Counted from the stretch's first letter, positions 49,111 to 60,717 are shown. The stretch is 64,000 bases of DNA from Dugong dugon (GCA_030035585.1 CM057474.1:3094501-3158500); one strand, 5' to 3'. The notes: a model not told the origin generated them from the letters alone. Numbers and translations are program-made.

Positions 49111-49252
49111 CAAAAGATAGTTTTTATGGCTGTCCAAATTTAAACCCATTTACTGCCACTCTTTACTGGTTTACTGGCACCTTCTTTTTTTCAGTTTTAG
49201 TTCAAGTAAACCATGTTTCTTCTATCTTCTCCTGTTAGAAGATCATCTTCTT

Positions 49253-49689
49253 TCTTTTTCTTTTTTTTAAATAATATTTTATTATGTTTTCAGTGAAAGT
49301 TTACACAGCACATCAGGTTCCCATCTGATAATTTCTATACAAATTCATCTTACTGATGAAGATCAAAGACCATAGCCTTCAGTATGGATTACACCTCAAC
49401 ATAAAGAAAACAAAAATCCTCACAATTGGACAAATAAGCAACTTCATGATGAATGGAGAAAAGATTGAGGTTGTCAAGGATTTCATTTCACTTGGATCCA
49501 CAATCAACACCCATGGAAGCAACAGTCAAGAAATCAAAACATGTATTCCATTGGCCAGATTGGCTGCAAAAGATCTCTTTAAAGTGCTGAAAAGCAAAGA
49601 TGTCACCTTGAGGACCAAGGTGCCTGACCCAAGCCACGGTGTCTTCAGTCACCTCATATGCATGCGAAAGGTGGACAAAGACCTTTTGG
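49253..49689 (-). mobile_element. Chimeric insertion: L1 3' end joined to antisense RTE
   Basis: On the minus strand an RTE fragment in antisense (49348-49689) passes into an L1 3' end (about 49260-49345, 'cagtgaaagtttacacagca') and its A tail. The unit is flanked by a 15-base direct repeat with one mismatch, 'gaagatcatcttctt' (49238-49252) and 'gaagatcattttctt' (49690-49704), so it appears to have entered in one event. Confidence 0.7.
49348..49689 (+). mobile_element. RTE C-terminal fragment within the chimeric insertion
   Basis: It starts 'ttactgatgaagatcaaaga', with an open piece 49356-49706. It ends before the RTE 3' tail, at 'atgcgaaaggtggacaaaga', so it is not a normal 3'-anchored RTE copy. 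Confidence 0.9.
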
Positions 49690-49704
49690 GAAGATCATTT
49701 TCTT

Positions 49705-50051
49705 GACAGAAAAGTTGGAAACATGATATGAATAGATTCACCCGCTTTTTTTTTCTGTCAATCTTAAACCATTTCTCATTACCCATCTTGTTCTGTGTGT
49801 ATTTTCTTTCAAACCTCAGGTAATTGTGGGCTTTCTGAGCTTGCTCTGAGAAGCCTGGACTGCTCTTTTTAATGGTTTTATACCTGTCCTTTATACATTT
49901 TCAACAGCTGTATCTTCTTCATTAGATACATTTGTTACGGTACTGTTCATTTATTATTTCCTGGAGTCTTTGGTTGCTCTTGAGCTAACTTTCTCCTCTG
50001 ATGACTCTAGTGATGAAAATGTTTTGAATACTTTTTATTTTGGTCCATGCT
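49705..50051. other. Intergenic DNA, no feature assigned
   Basis: Nothing recognised. Confidence 0.3.
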
Positions 50052-50370
50052 TGTCGCAGCGAGCGGCGGAGACAGTAACCATGCCACAACGCTTACAGAG
50101 AAGTGGGGCCAGGAGGGTCACTCTGAGGAGTCGAACCTGGCTTCAGTCCCAGGAGTTTATTTTATAGTCAATACAGCAAGCAGTCAAGCAATTAACAGAA
50201 CAATGGGTTTAGGGTGAGTAACGATAAGTTTCAGGCAAGGGAGAAGGAATTCAGATAAACAGGCAAATCTGTAACAGGGTTTGGAAGAACAAGTCGTGCT
50301 TAATCTCTTTCTTATCGCTGAGAAGTCTTCAACATGTCGCATACAGCATAGAGCTGGTGAGGGGAAAACA
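50052..50370 (-). mobile_element. Solo-type LTR of an endogenous retrovirus, minus orientation
   Basis: On the minus strand it runs TG...CA (starting tgttttcccc, ending gctgcgaca), with AATAAA complementary to 50156-50161. It shares long stretches with the LTR at 63359-63665, including 'gactcctcagagtgaccctc' and 'gctgtattgactataaaata'. The right boundary is where L1 3' UTR sequence resumes. Family not named. Confidence 0.7.
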
Positions 50371-51240
50371 CTAAGTAGACAATAGATAAGTGGTATCTCT
50401 GGTGAAGGGTAAGACAGTACACAATACTGGGGAAGCCAGCACAACTTGTACAAGGCAAGGTCATGGAAGCTCCATAGACACATCCAAACTCCCTGAGGGA
50501 CTGAGTTACTGGGCTCAGGGCTGTGAGGACCACAGTCTTGGGGGACATCTAGCTCAACCGGCATAACATAGTTTATAAAGAAAATGTTCTACATCCTACT
50601 TTGGTGCGTAGTGTCTGGGGTCTCAAAAACTTGCGAGCGGCCATCTAAGATACTCCACTGGTCTCACCCCAACTGGAGTAAGAGAGAACAAAGAAAACCA
50701 AAGACCCAAGGGGAAGATTAGTCCAAAGGACTAACGGACTACAACTATCACAGCCTCCACCAGACTGAGTCCAGCACAACTAGATGGTGTCCGGCTACCA
50801 TCACTGACTGCTCTGACAGGGATCACAATAGAGGGTCCTGGACAGAGCTGGATAAAAATGTAGAACAAAATTACAACTCACAAAAAATAACCAGACTTAC
50901 CGGTCTGTCAGAGACTGGAGAATCCACGAGAGTGTGGCTCCCAGACTCCCTCCTTTTAACTCAGTATTGAAGTCACTCCTGAGGTTCACCCTTCAGCCAA
51001 AGATTAGATAGGCCCATAAAACAAAATGAGACTAACGGGGCACATCAGCCAGGGGCAAGGACAAGAAGGCAGGAGGGGACAGAAAAGCTGGTAACTGGGA
51101 ACCCAAGGTTGAGAAGGGGGGAGTGTTAACATGGCATGGTGGTGGCAACCAATGTCACAAAACAATATGTGTATTAATTATTTAATGAGAAACTAATTTG
51201 CTTTGTAAACCCTCATCTAAAATACAATAAAAAAATCTTT
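50371..51240 (+). mobile_element. Afrotherian L1 3' UTR, sense orientation
   Basis: 'ctctggtgaagggtaagaca', 'cttgggggacatctagctca', 'gcgagcggccatctaagata', 'aaccctcatctaaaatacaa' and a terminal AATAAAAAAA. It begins exactly at the LTR junction. Confidence 0.88.
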
Positions 51241-51710
51241 TTAAAGAATGAGAAAAAAAATTTTTATTAAGAATACATTTTAAAGTTTATTCCAAGCTAG
51301 CGTTTAATAGAATAGCTGTATTTTAACTATGGTATAGGATGTTGCTGTATTTGAATTGATACTAAACAATAAAGAATATTTATAAAAAATTAAAATTGTG
51401 AACTCTTTAAACACTTTAAAAATAATTTCAAAAAGGAGAATTATCCTGTCGCTGTATTCTCTCCATTGTTCCCAGGAAAGTCTTAGCAGTCACTGAATAC
51501 ATTTTCACTTTACACCTAGATTTCCATTTTCAAAGTATTATATTGCTAATTACAAGAAAGGAAGATGAAAATAAGTTCTTCCTATACCTTCTGAACCACT
51601 GACCAGCATTAGAACATTTGAGAAAAACATTAAAAGTTTTCCAAAAATTATTAAAATTGGGTTTTCTAAACTCCAGGGTAATTGTCCAGCTTTTATGTTT
51701 ATTGTCTGTT
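51241..51710. other. AT-rich intergenic DNA, no feature assigned
   Basis: No repeat or gene recognised. Confidence 0.3.
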
Positions 51711-51711
51711 G

Positions 51712-51917
51712 CCCCTGAGAGGTACGTAAGGTTAACATGCTGCCCTTCCAGATGCTGACTGAAAGGTTGGAGGTTCGAGTTCACCTAGAGGCACTTTGAA
51801 AGAAAGGCCTGGAGATACATTTCCCCAAAAAAGCAGCTATTGAAAACCTTATGAGCACTGTTCTGACACACATAAGGTCACTGTGAATTGGCGTCAACTC
51901 AATGGCAGGCAACTGGT
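51712..51917 (+). mobile_element. AfroSINE, type 2, decayed head
   Basis: 'gactgaaaggttggaggttc', 'tagaggcactttgaaagaaa' and 'tggcgtcaactcaatggcag'. The head is disturbed by extra bases. Confidence 0.85.
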
Positions 51918-51944
51918 TTACTGGTCTATTGTCCCCCATCCATT

Positions 51945-52025
51945 AGAATGTAAGATTTTTGAGGGTGTGAGACTTTATCTGTCTTAGGGGATAAATAAAT
52001 ATGTGTTGACTAGCTAACTGATTCA
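51945..52025 (+). mobile_element. Ancient L2/MIR-type 3' tail
   Basis: 'ttagaatgtaagatttttga' and 'ataaataaatatgtgttgac'. Confidence 0.4.
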
Positions 52026-52557
52026 TAGTTATATTCTCTGGCTATTTAAAAAATTCAGACCTTGTGTTATTCTTTCCCAAAGATCATGTGACTTCTTTGT
52101 TCTTGTTGGTTGTCAGGTACCATTGAGTCCTCAGTGACTTCTTTAGGTAACAACTTTCCCTTCTTAGAATTAAGTCTGAAGTCGCAGTTTCTCTCATTAC
52201 TTTTTGAATATTTTGAGAGAGTAGTTTGTCATCCAAGCAATTCATAGAAAGAAAATAGGAAAATGTCTGCCCTGACCTCATTCCAATTCAAATCCCTATG
52301 GGAGAAATCTGAGCAGTGCCTCTGGGCATGGAGCTGTCAGGACCACTTTATCTGAAATGGTAGCTCCAGACTTCCCCTGAGACTGCAGATTCGCTGGCGT
52401 TAGTGCCTAAAGATGGTAAATGGTCAGCAAGGCAGTGCAAATGGGTTACTTTACAAGGCCTTGTACAAGTAGGAAGTGGTTTTGTGGAAAAATGATGTTC
52501 CATCCTATTACTGAGAGACCAGCATATGATTGAATTTCAGTGTTTCATAATGGGAAG
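52026..52557. other. Intergenic DNA, no feature assigned
   Basis: Nothing recognised. Confidence 0.3.
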
Positions 52558-52770
52558 GGAATGGTCACTGGAATCAGACAGATCTCGGTTCAAATCCTGA
52601 CTCTGCTATTTATGGACTGTGTACCCTTAGGAGAGTTATCCCAAATCTCTATTTCTTGGTTTGCCTACCTCACAGGTTTTGTGAGGATGAAAATAAGATT
52701 ATGTATGCAAGGCACCTAGTACAGAGCTTTGCACACAGTAGGTCTTCAAAAATGGATTCTATTGTTATTC
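52558..52770 (+). mobile_element. MIR SINE
   Basis: 'ggaatcagacagatctcggt', 'ctgactctgctatttatgga', 'ctacctcacaggttttgtga' and 'gcacctagtacagagctttg'. A near-complete MIR. Confidence 0.9.
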
Positions 52771-53095
52771 TAACACCCAGTCAGAGACTGCTGTCAGTGT
52801 TGTTTGGATTATCCAACACCCCCTTACCTTTATCTTTGGTGTCCTTGATAGGTTTAGGTGCCCTGGAGAGGAGAACAGCTCCGTCAAAACAGCCCCATCA
52901 GTGGAAAGCAGAGGGCAAAACACCACAGGATCATGCCGTGAGAAATTGTGGAATATTCCCTGAAGATCCCTTATAGAAAAAAAGAGGCTTTTCCAGGGTC
53001 TTTAAATGATGCAGAGAGATACTTCTTGGGGAAATAAGGTTGTGGGAATTTGTAGATATTTACATTATCAAAAACTATCTTTTGACATATATACA
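52771..53095. other. Intergenic DNA, no feature assigned
   Basis: Nothing recognised. Confidence 0.3.
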
Positions 53096-53122
53096 TAGGG
53101 AGAGACAGAGACAGAGAGAGAA
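53096..53122. repeat. (GA)n-rich simple repeat
   Basis: 'agggagagacagagacagag' run next to an AfroSINE head. Confidence 0.8.
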
Positions 53123-53320
53123 CCTGGGTAGCACAAATGGTTTAGCGTTGGGTTACTAATGGAAAGGTTGGAGGTTCAAACCCACCCAGAGATGCCTTGC
53201 AAGAAAGTCTTGGAAATATGCTTCTGAAAGGTCACAGCCATGAAAACTGTGCATAGTGCAGTTCTACTCTAAAACACATGGGATCGGCATGAGTTGGAAT
53301 CGACTCAACGGCAACTGGTA
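53121..53320 (+). mobile_element. AfroSINE, type 2
   Basis: 'aacctgggtagcacaaatgg' to 'tggaatcgactcaacggcaa', ending 'ctggta'. Confidence 0.92.
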
Positions 53321-53489
53321 TTTTTAACTCATTCTTCTAATTCACATACTCTACACAATCAGTTCATTCAATAATTAGTCATTGATTTTCTACTATGGGC
53401 GAGGCACTATTCAAGGTATCTGGGATACATCAGTCAACAAAACAGCTGGGGAAAAAAAAAAAAAAACACCTTTCTCTGTGGAACTGAAA

Positions 53490-54480
53490 TTAAGCACCAA
53501 CTGGTCCTCTCAACTCTTCTTCCTAATCCAGCCAGTTGCTTTTGTTTGTTTGTTTTGACCTCACTGCCATTACCCTAGTTCCAGGCATTATCCTCTCTCA
53601 GTTTTTTCAATAACCTCCTAATATGTCTCCTTTCATGTAACCTCCAATCCACTCTCCACACAGTAGCCTGAATGAATTTATTAAAATCCAGATCTGATCA
53701 AATCGCACTCATCTTAAATCTCCTCATAGCTTCCAACTGCCCTAGGATACCACCTCATTTCCTTTAAAATAAACCTGTGACCTGACCCTTTCTTATTCTC
53801 TGGTCTCCTATGGCAACACTTCCACCTTGGTACTACCTGTTTCTCTCAGACTGAATTTCTTGTATCTCCCCTAAGGGACCTTGATCTCTTCCTCATACCA
53901 TGGAGTGTTTGTACTTGCTGTTCTCTCTAACTGGAAGCTACTCCCCTACACTTGTTTATTCTTGATGATTCTTCAGGTTCCTGCTTAAATGTCATTTTCG
54001 CAAAGGAACCTTTTCTGATTTCCAAAACTGGTTAAGGGCCCCTGTGTTGAGCTCCACCATAACACCCCACATCGGGTCTGTCCTTGCCACTTATCACAGA
54101 GGATGGCTCTTGCTTGCCTGCTTGTCTGTCCCTATAGTGGATTATAAGAAGCCCTGGGTGGTGTAAGTGGTTAATGTGCTTGGCTGCTAACTGAAAGGTT
54201 GGAGGTTTGAATCCATCCAGAGGCACCTCGGATGAGAGGCTGGACAATCTACTTATGAAAAATCAGCCATTGAAAACTGTATGGAGCACAGTTCTACTCT
54301 GACACACCTGGGGTTGCCGTGAGTCACAGCTGACTTGACAGCAACTGGTTACTTGTTATCAAAGGTCCCATGTCTGCATTATTCTCCACCCTACTCTAGG
54401 ACCTAGCACAATGTGGGACCCATATTACATACTCAAATATGTGTTACACGAATGAATGAATAAATACATAAATGAATGAA
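53490..54480 (+). mobile_element. L2 LINE 3' region
   Basis: The sense L2 order is clear: 'ctgaatgaatttattaaaat', 'cttccaactgccctaggata', 'gttctctctaactggaagct', 'ttcaggttcctgcttaaatg', then the end 'cgaatgaatgaataaatac'. Decayed. An AfroSINE interrupts it. Confidence 0.75.
54149..54350 (+). mobile_element. AfroSINE type 2 inside the L2
   Basis: 'agccctgggtggtgtaagtg' to 'cacagctgacttgacagcaa', inserted in the L2 3' UTR. Confidence 0.93.
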
Positions 54481-55049
54481 GTAAACATTTGGAAGGGTAG
54501 CCACACAGACCCCAGCTGAGACCATAACATAAGGAAGGTGGCAAGTGGAAAACTCGAGGGACGTAGTGAGAAATGATTTGGTGAGATGGAAAATGCTTCC
54601 TCTTTCATCCGAAAGATAGTAGAATAATAATAGGGTCAAAAAGAGTAATTTTGTTGCACAATTCATTTTCATTTTAGGTAGTTCCTACAACTTAAATAAT
54701 AGATTATCCATCTGATTTTTGAAAGAGAAGAGAATTGTCCTTAATTTTGAGCCCATTTCTCAGAAGTACTTCAACTAAATTTTCTGATTCCCAAATATTG
54801 AGTAACCCCAAGAGAATACAATGAGCTCTTAATTTATAATAGGAAAATATATACTCCGTGGATTAGTATTCTTGAACTGTGTGATGGGAGTATAATTCCA
54901 CTCTTGTCATGAGTTATTTTGCCTGAAAAAAAGATTTTTAGAGTTAATTTTAAGTATAGAAAAACTCTCTGAGACAGATGGAATACACTGAGTATAAGCG
55001 TATCCTTTCCCAAAGAAACTACCAGAATCAGTTATTCTACTCAAGTTCT
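54481..55049. other. Intergenic DNA, no feature assigned
   Basis: AT-rich, nothing recognised. Confidence 0.3.
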
Positions 55050-55930
55050 AACATGGGCCCAAGGATTCTTGTACCACCACAAACTTTCCCAAGGTTTCAG
55101 GTTTTCTAAGTCCCTCAGGCTTAAAGCCTGGGAGTAATTTTGACTCACCTTTGTCTTTTACCACCTACATATAGTCAATGACCAATTTGCATTGATTCTT
55201 TCTCTACGATGCGATGCCTCTTGCTTACATCCCATTATTCTTTGCACAGTCATCTGGAGAACAAAGACTCTTAAGAATATACAGATAAGCCATTGCAGAA
55301 CCTTCCTACCCAATCTCCTTCCTCTAATCTTTCTCCTCCCGTCTGCAACCACCTACATATTAATGTTCATAAAATGACACTTTTTCCTGCTCAGGAAATT
55401 TGGGGTTTCCTCACTGTATAGAAATTAAAGTATAAACTCTTGTGCCTGGAATTAAAGTACTCCACATTCTGGTCTCATTGTAGTAACCCAGCTTTATTTC
55501 CCATCACACCCTATAGTCCAGCTGGCCAACTTCCTCAGGTTTCCTGAACAGCCGGTGCTCATTCCCAGCTCTGCACTGCGCTCTTATCCCCTTTTGCGAT
55601 ATTGTTCCCACCTCTTGCCTTCCTCTTCTCCATGAACCCTGTCGTTGGTTGCCATTGAGTCAATTCCTTCTCTTGGTGACCCCATGCGTACAGAGTAGAG
55701 CTGCTCCCTAGGGTTTTCAAGGCTGTGAGCTTTCAGAAGCAGATCACCAGATCTGTCTTCCGAGGAGCCGCTGCGTGGGTTTGAGCTGAATCTCCTCCAG
55801 GAAGCTTTCCTAGTCACTCACGCTTGTCTCTTCCATCCATTCCCATAGCTCCTACAATTTGAATTACTCATTTTCTTCATTTTTGTATTTTCACATTGGT
55901 GAGTGCTATTATTTAATTTGTATATGTGTA
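55050..55930 (+). mobile_element. Second L2 LINE 3' region
   Basis: 'gcctgggagtaattttgact', 'ccattgcagaaccttcctac', 'tactccacattctggtctca' and 'aggaagctttcctagtcact' in L2 order. Interrupted by a partial AfroSINE. Confidence 0.65.
55641..55795 (-). mobile_element. AfroSINE, partial
   Basis: 'gtcgttggttgccattgagt' to 'gctgcgtgggtttgagctga'. The head end is missing. Confidence 0.85.
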
Positions 55931-57059
55931 TGTGTGTGTAGCTCTTCTAAGTTTCAAGCCCCTTTTTTCTTTTTTTTAATTCCCTTAAACCATGGTGGTT
56001 TTGGAGGATGCTGTATTTTTAAATATCAGCTCCCTGCCTATCTTGAAGGATAATCATTTTCATTTAAAAATTGTTAAATCTGAATAGAAATTTAAGTTCT
56101 CAGAATTTTAGTCCAAAATGTGTAGTTACCATTACCGCAAATTTCTGTTTTAAGTGTCGGCTGAGCTAGGAAGCTCCAATATACATCCACTCTAGACTCA
56201 GTGTCAGAATGTCGTGTCTTTACATAAATGTCAAACCCAAACACAGTATTGCACAGTGTACCCCAAACTTTCTCTGCCTCAAGATATTTCAAACAACAAG
56301 TTTTCAGTCTCTGAACTGTATTAACCAATCACGATGAATAACACTTGATTGACATAGGAGGCTTTTTGAATCCTAAGAATTCGGAGACCTTTCTTCCAGG
56401 ACTGAAACACTTGTAGATAAACTTACAAAATAATGGATAAGACCATGTCAGCTATGAGAGAATGTAGATCATATTGGGGGTAACAGTAATCTGTGGATAG
56501 AGATTACTGTTGCATGGTGGCTCTTACAATAGTTTTATATTAGAATCACTTTTAAAAAAACCCAATAAAATCAGATCAATCAGAATTTCTGGTGATAGGA
56601 CAAAGGTGTCAGTATTTAAGTTTCCTTGGTGATTCTAATGAGAACCACTTCTGTAGCTCATACAATAAACATATGAGATGGTTAAGCAGCAACAACTTGG
56701 AGTCTGGCATTCAGAAAAGGACATTTAATGTTGTCATAGCAGGAAGTGTCTTGGTTTTATCTATATTTTGCCCAAAGGGTGATTCATTTTCAACTCAGAC
56801 ATGATTTACCTACTCACATGGAAGATTATCCATCCTCACAACCAGATAATAGAATCATGTGGCCACACAAAAAGAAAAGTAACCTATTCTGGGATATTTA
56901 ACAGCAGGTATTTTATAGAAAATTTTAGAGAAAAAGGTGTTGTTCTTACCATTGATTGAGACTGAGTGACCTGAGCCACTGCATGAATAGAACTTGATAA
57001 TTTTCTGCTTGTAGGAATAAAGGTGCTTAAAACTTGATGCCTTCTTGATTCCCCAGACT
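55931..57059. other. Intergenic DNA, no feature assigned
   Basis: No named repeat or gene. Confidence 0.3.
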
Positions 57060-57275
57060 AAATGAGGTCCTTCTCTTATTACTACGTGTGCCTTTCATTT
57101 CTTATACTTATCAGAGTTAAACTTTACATTTCCTTGTATGATTTTTTTTTGAAGTTATTCCTGTCTCTTTCTGCTGCTATATGGTAAGGCTTTGGAGTGC
57201 AAAGACTATGTTTTTACTCATCATTGCCTCACCCAACTTTGTACATTGCAAGGATTCAAACATACTTGTTACATG
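57060..57275 (+). mobile_element. Possible L2 3'-end fragment
   Basis: 'gcaaagactatgtttttact' and 'caaggattcaaacatacttg' resemble the L2 terminal pattern. Confidence 0.4.
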
Positions 57276-57554
57276 AAAGATGAAAAAAGAGGGTAAAGTA
57301 AGGGGGAAGAAAAGTCTTGAACAATTTCACGTTTTATATCTCCTAGAAGAGTTTATTATGACTCCTGGAATGAAAGTTCTATTCCGTAAAGTTTCTAGAA
57401 ATCCAGCACTCACAAAGAAAACCCATCAAAGCACTGGCAAAACCAATACAATCACATCAGATGTCTGGGTCAGTATCTTTCGGAGTAATTCTCCTTGTTT
57501 CTCTTTTTAATTTTGAAATGTCATTTTAAGATATCATAACATGACAGTGAAAAC

Positions 57555-57870
57555 AAGCTTGTGTCTTTTGTCTTGTTCAACACTGTATTCCCAGCACCTA
57601 GCACAGTACTGGGCTTTGGGTAGGTTCGCCATGTTGTTGTGTGCTGTCAGTCAATTCCAACTCATAGTGCCCTTCTATGACAGAGTACAGGTGCCCCATA
57701 GGGTTTCCTAGGCTAAAATCCTTATAGGAGCCAATCGTCAGGTCTTTTTTCCCCTGCAGATCAGCTGGTTATCAACCGAGCACTTAACCATTGCACCACC
57801 ATAGCTTCTTAGTTACTCAATACATATTTATTTGATAAATGCTGAATGGAATGAATGAATATAGGAATGA
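57555..57870 (+). mobile_element. L2/MIR-type 3' tail interrupted by AfroSINE
   Basis: 'cccagcacctagcacagtac' before and 'tttgataaatgctgaatgga' after the AfroSINE. Confidence 0.5.
57634..57808 (-). mobile_element. AfroSINE type 1, slightly shortened
   Basis: 'tgctgtcagtcaattccaac' to 'gcaccaccatagcttc'. The middle segment is present but the head part is shortened near 57755. Confidence 0.88.
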
Positions 57871-58423
57871 ATGAAGTAGCATGTCAGCATGGATTAGTGT
57901 AGAACACTGAAGAGAGAGCTGCCAAATTTTAGACAAATTAAGCAAATCTAGACAGTCTAGAACAGAGAAAATTTCTTTAACTACAGTGCCACAAAAATGG
58001 CATAATAAGCATAGATGAGTTCAACGATTCTTTTTAAACAGATACATGTCAGCCACTTTTCCCTTCTTTCTAGTGGTATTAAGGACACAAGACGTATGTG
58101 AGCAGAAATCTTTGAAACCAAATCAAAACTGTAGGTTATAAAATTCTTCGTGTTGTTTGTCTGAATCCTTTATAGTCTAACATGGTTTGTTTTAGTTCTT
58201 AAAGCTCCAGGCTATTCTTCAAGATTGCTACATCCAATGAATAGTGATCCAGCATCTCACAAAATTACAGCAGAACGTGGGCTTGGTACCTGTGTCAAGA
58301 TTTCAAAATCCACAACCTCATTTTTTATTATCCTATTTCACTTCTCCTTGTACTTTATCCCTGTGATTTATTGGCAATATCTTGGCATAACAATGAAGCA
58401 AATGCACGGTTTAGAAACTTTCT

Positions 58424-58570
58424 GGTTAAGAGCTCGACTACTAACCAAAATGTCGGCAGTTCGAATCCACCAGCTGCTCCTTGGAAACCCTGTGGGGTAG
58501 TTCTACTCTGTCCTATAGGGTCACTATGAGTCGGAATCGACCCGATGGCAATGGGTTTGGTTTTGGTTTC
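58424..58570 (+). mobile_element. AfroSINE, short subtype, well preserved
   Basis: The first 20 or so bases of the head are absent. B-box-like 'cagttcgaatccacc', middle deletion at 'agctgctccttggaaaccct', and a clean tail 'gagtcggaatcgacccgatg' suggest a young copy. Confidence 0.94.
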
Positions 58571-58950
58571 TAACAAGTTAGATGTTTCTGAATAGCTGCT
58601 TTTCCTTCTGTACTGTTGGTTTAAAGTTGAAAAGACAATAGGGATTAGCATACGCTATACACTGGTGTTTGCTATTTTGGTAAGTACCAAAGACAAAACA
58701 TGTACTCTGAAGATGCAGTGGGTTTCTCTGAAAGCTTCTGTATTTCCAATCAGGTAAAGACCGAGCTCTTGAGCTTGCCCATCATTCTCTTCAATGTGCT
58801 CTGTCGTCTTTCCAGGTTCCCTTTCTAGCTCAATTATGTAAGTTTCCTTGGCATCACAACCCCCCTCCCCATACATACCGTACTCATTCTAGCCTCTCTT
58901 TGTCCCCCAATAACAAGGACATTTTCACCTGTCAATCCAAAAAAAGAAAA

Positions 58951-59154
58951 ACCAAACACTTTGCTGTCAAGTCAGTTGCGACTCATGATGAGCCCGTGTG
59001 TTGCAGAGTAGGACTGCTCCATAGGGTTTTCTTGGCTGTAATCTTTACGGAAGCAGATCATCAAGCCTTTCTTCCACAGCACCACTGGGTGGGTTTGAAC
59101 TGGCAGCCTATAGGTTAATAGTCAAGTGCAAACCATTTGCGCCACCTAGGAACC
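58951..59154 (-). mobile_element. AfroSINE, type 2
   Basis: 'accaaacactttgctgtcaa' to 'gcgccacctaggaacc'. Confidence 0.91.
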
Positions 59155-59190
59155 TGCCTGTAATATCCTCCAATTTCTCATCCTCTCGTC

Positions 59191-59345
59191 CAGTGGTTCT
59201 CAAACTGTAATATGTATGGTCATCGCTAGGAGCGCTAATAGAGAACAGAGAGACCCACGTTATGGAAATTGAATAGGGCTTGAGCAGCTGCAGTTTACTA
59301 CGCTCCGCAGGTGATTCTGATATCTACAAAGTTTGAGAACCACTC
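59191..59345. mobile_element. MER5A-type hAT MITE with inverted ends
   Basis: Terminal inverted repeats are perfect over 14 bases: agtggttctcaaac (59192-59205) and gtttgagaaccact (59331-59344). Flanking 8-mers 'ctctcgtc' and 'ctctagac' match at 6 of 8, consistent with an old hAT target duplication. Confidence 0.85.
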
Positions 59346-59489
59346 CTCTAGACAAAATTATACCCTGCCTTTAAATGAGTGGTCTCCTGATATGCCCTTT
59401 CTTTATGAAAATTAAACTTCCATGAACCCATCTCAATTCCAAAAGTAATTTTTCCTTTTGTGAATTCCAACATTTGATTATATCCACTA

Positions 59490-59655
59490 TGTTCTAGCTA
59501 GGTGAACTCTGTGAAAGTTCTTTTACTTCTCTAAACCTCAGTTTCCCATTTTAATAAAATAGGGATAACAATACCTGCATCAGTGGGGGTGGTTCTGAAG
59601 AATAACAAGATAGCAAAATGAGTTATTTGGCACATAGTAGATGCTTATTGTAAAT
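59490..59655 (+). mobile_element. MIR SINE
   Basis: 'ctaaacctcagtttcccatt' and 'tggcacatagtagatgctta' in MIR order. Confidence 0.8.
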
Positions 59656-60190
59656 ACCTTTTTTCAGTAACATAAACAGAGACTATACACGTGGACCTCA
59701 CCAGATGGAATATACAGGAATCAAATCAACGGCATATGTGGAAAGAGACGATGGAAAAGCTCGATATCATCAGTCAGAAGAGAGCCAGGGGTCAACTGTG
59801 GAACAAACCATCAACTGCTCATATGCAAGTTGAAGTTGAAGAAAATTAGAAGAAGTCCACAAGAGCCAAAGTACAACCTTGAGTATATCCCACCTGAATT
59901 TAGAGACCATCTCAAGAATACATTTGATGCATTGAACACTAAAGGCCAAAAACCAGAGAAGTTGTGGAATGACATCAAGGACATCATACATGAAGAAAGC
60001 AAAAGGTCGTTAAAAAGACAGGAAAGAGAGAAAAGACCAAAATGGATGTCAGAGGAGACTTTGAAAGTTGCTCTTGAATGTACTGTAACTAAAGTGAAAG
60101 GAAGAAATGACGAAGTAAAAGAGCTGAACAGAAGATTCCCTAGGGTGGCTGGAGAAGACAAAGTAAACTATTATAGTAAGAGGTGCAGGG
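59656..60190 (+). mobile_element. RTE fragment, endonuclease to RT region
   Basis: 'acgtggacctcaccagatgg' through 'agagctgaacagaagattcc', with an open piece at 59830-60237. It stops in mid-protein and passes into L1 sequence near 60190. Confidence 0.9.
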
Positions 60191-60715
60191 AGGCCTCACA
60201 CTACCTGATTTTAGAAGCTATTATATCGCCGTGGTAGTCCAAATAGCCTAGTACTGGTACAACAGATTTATAGACCAATGGAACAGAATTGAGAATTCAG
60301 ATGTAAATTCATCCACCCATGAGCAGCTGATATTTGATAAAGGCCTCAGATCTGTTAAATGGGGGAAAAGACAGTCTTTTAAAAAAATGATGCTGGCATA
60401 ACTGGATATTCATGTGCAAACAAATGAAACAAGACCCGTACCTCACACCATGTACAAAAACTAACTCAAAATGGATCAAAGACCTAAATACAAAATCTAA
60501 AATGATAAAGATCATGGAAGAAAAAATAGGGACAACGCTAGGAGCCCTAAGACATGGCATAAACAGAATACAAACCATAACTAACAATGCACAAACACCA
60601 GAAGAGAAACTAGATAACTGGGAGCTCCTAAAAATCAAACACTGATGCTCATCAAAAGACTTCACCAAAAGAGTAAAAAGACAACCTACAGACTGGGAAA
60701 AAAATTTTGGCTATG
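60190..60715 (+). mobile_element. L1 ORF2 fragment
   Basis: 'ggcctcacactacctgattt', 'tagaccaatggaacagaatt', 'aaaatgatgctggcataact' and 'acaacctacagactgggaaa' follow the L1 ORF2 C-terminal order in sense. Confidence 0.92.
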
Positions 60716-60717
60716 AC

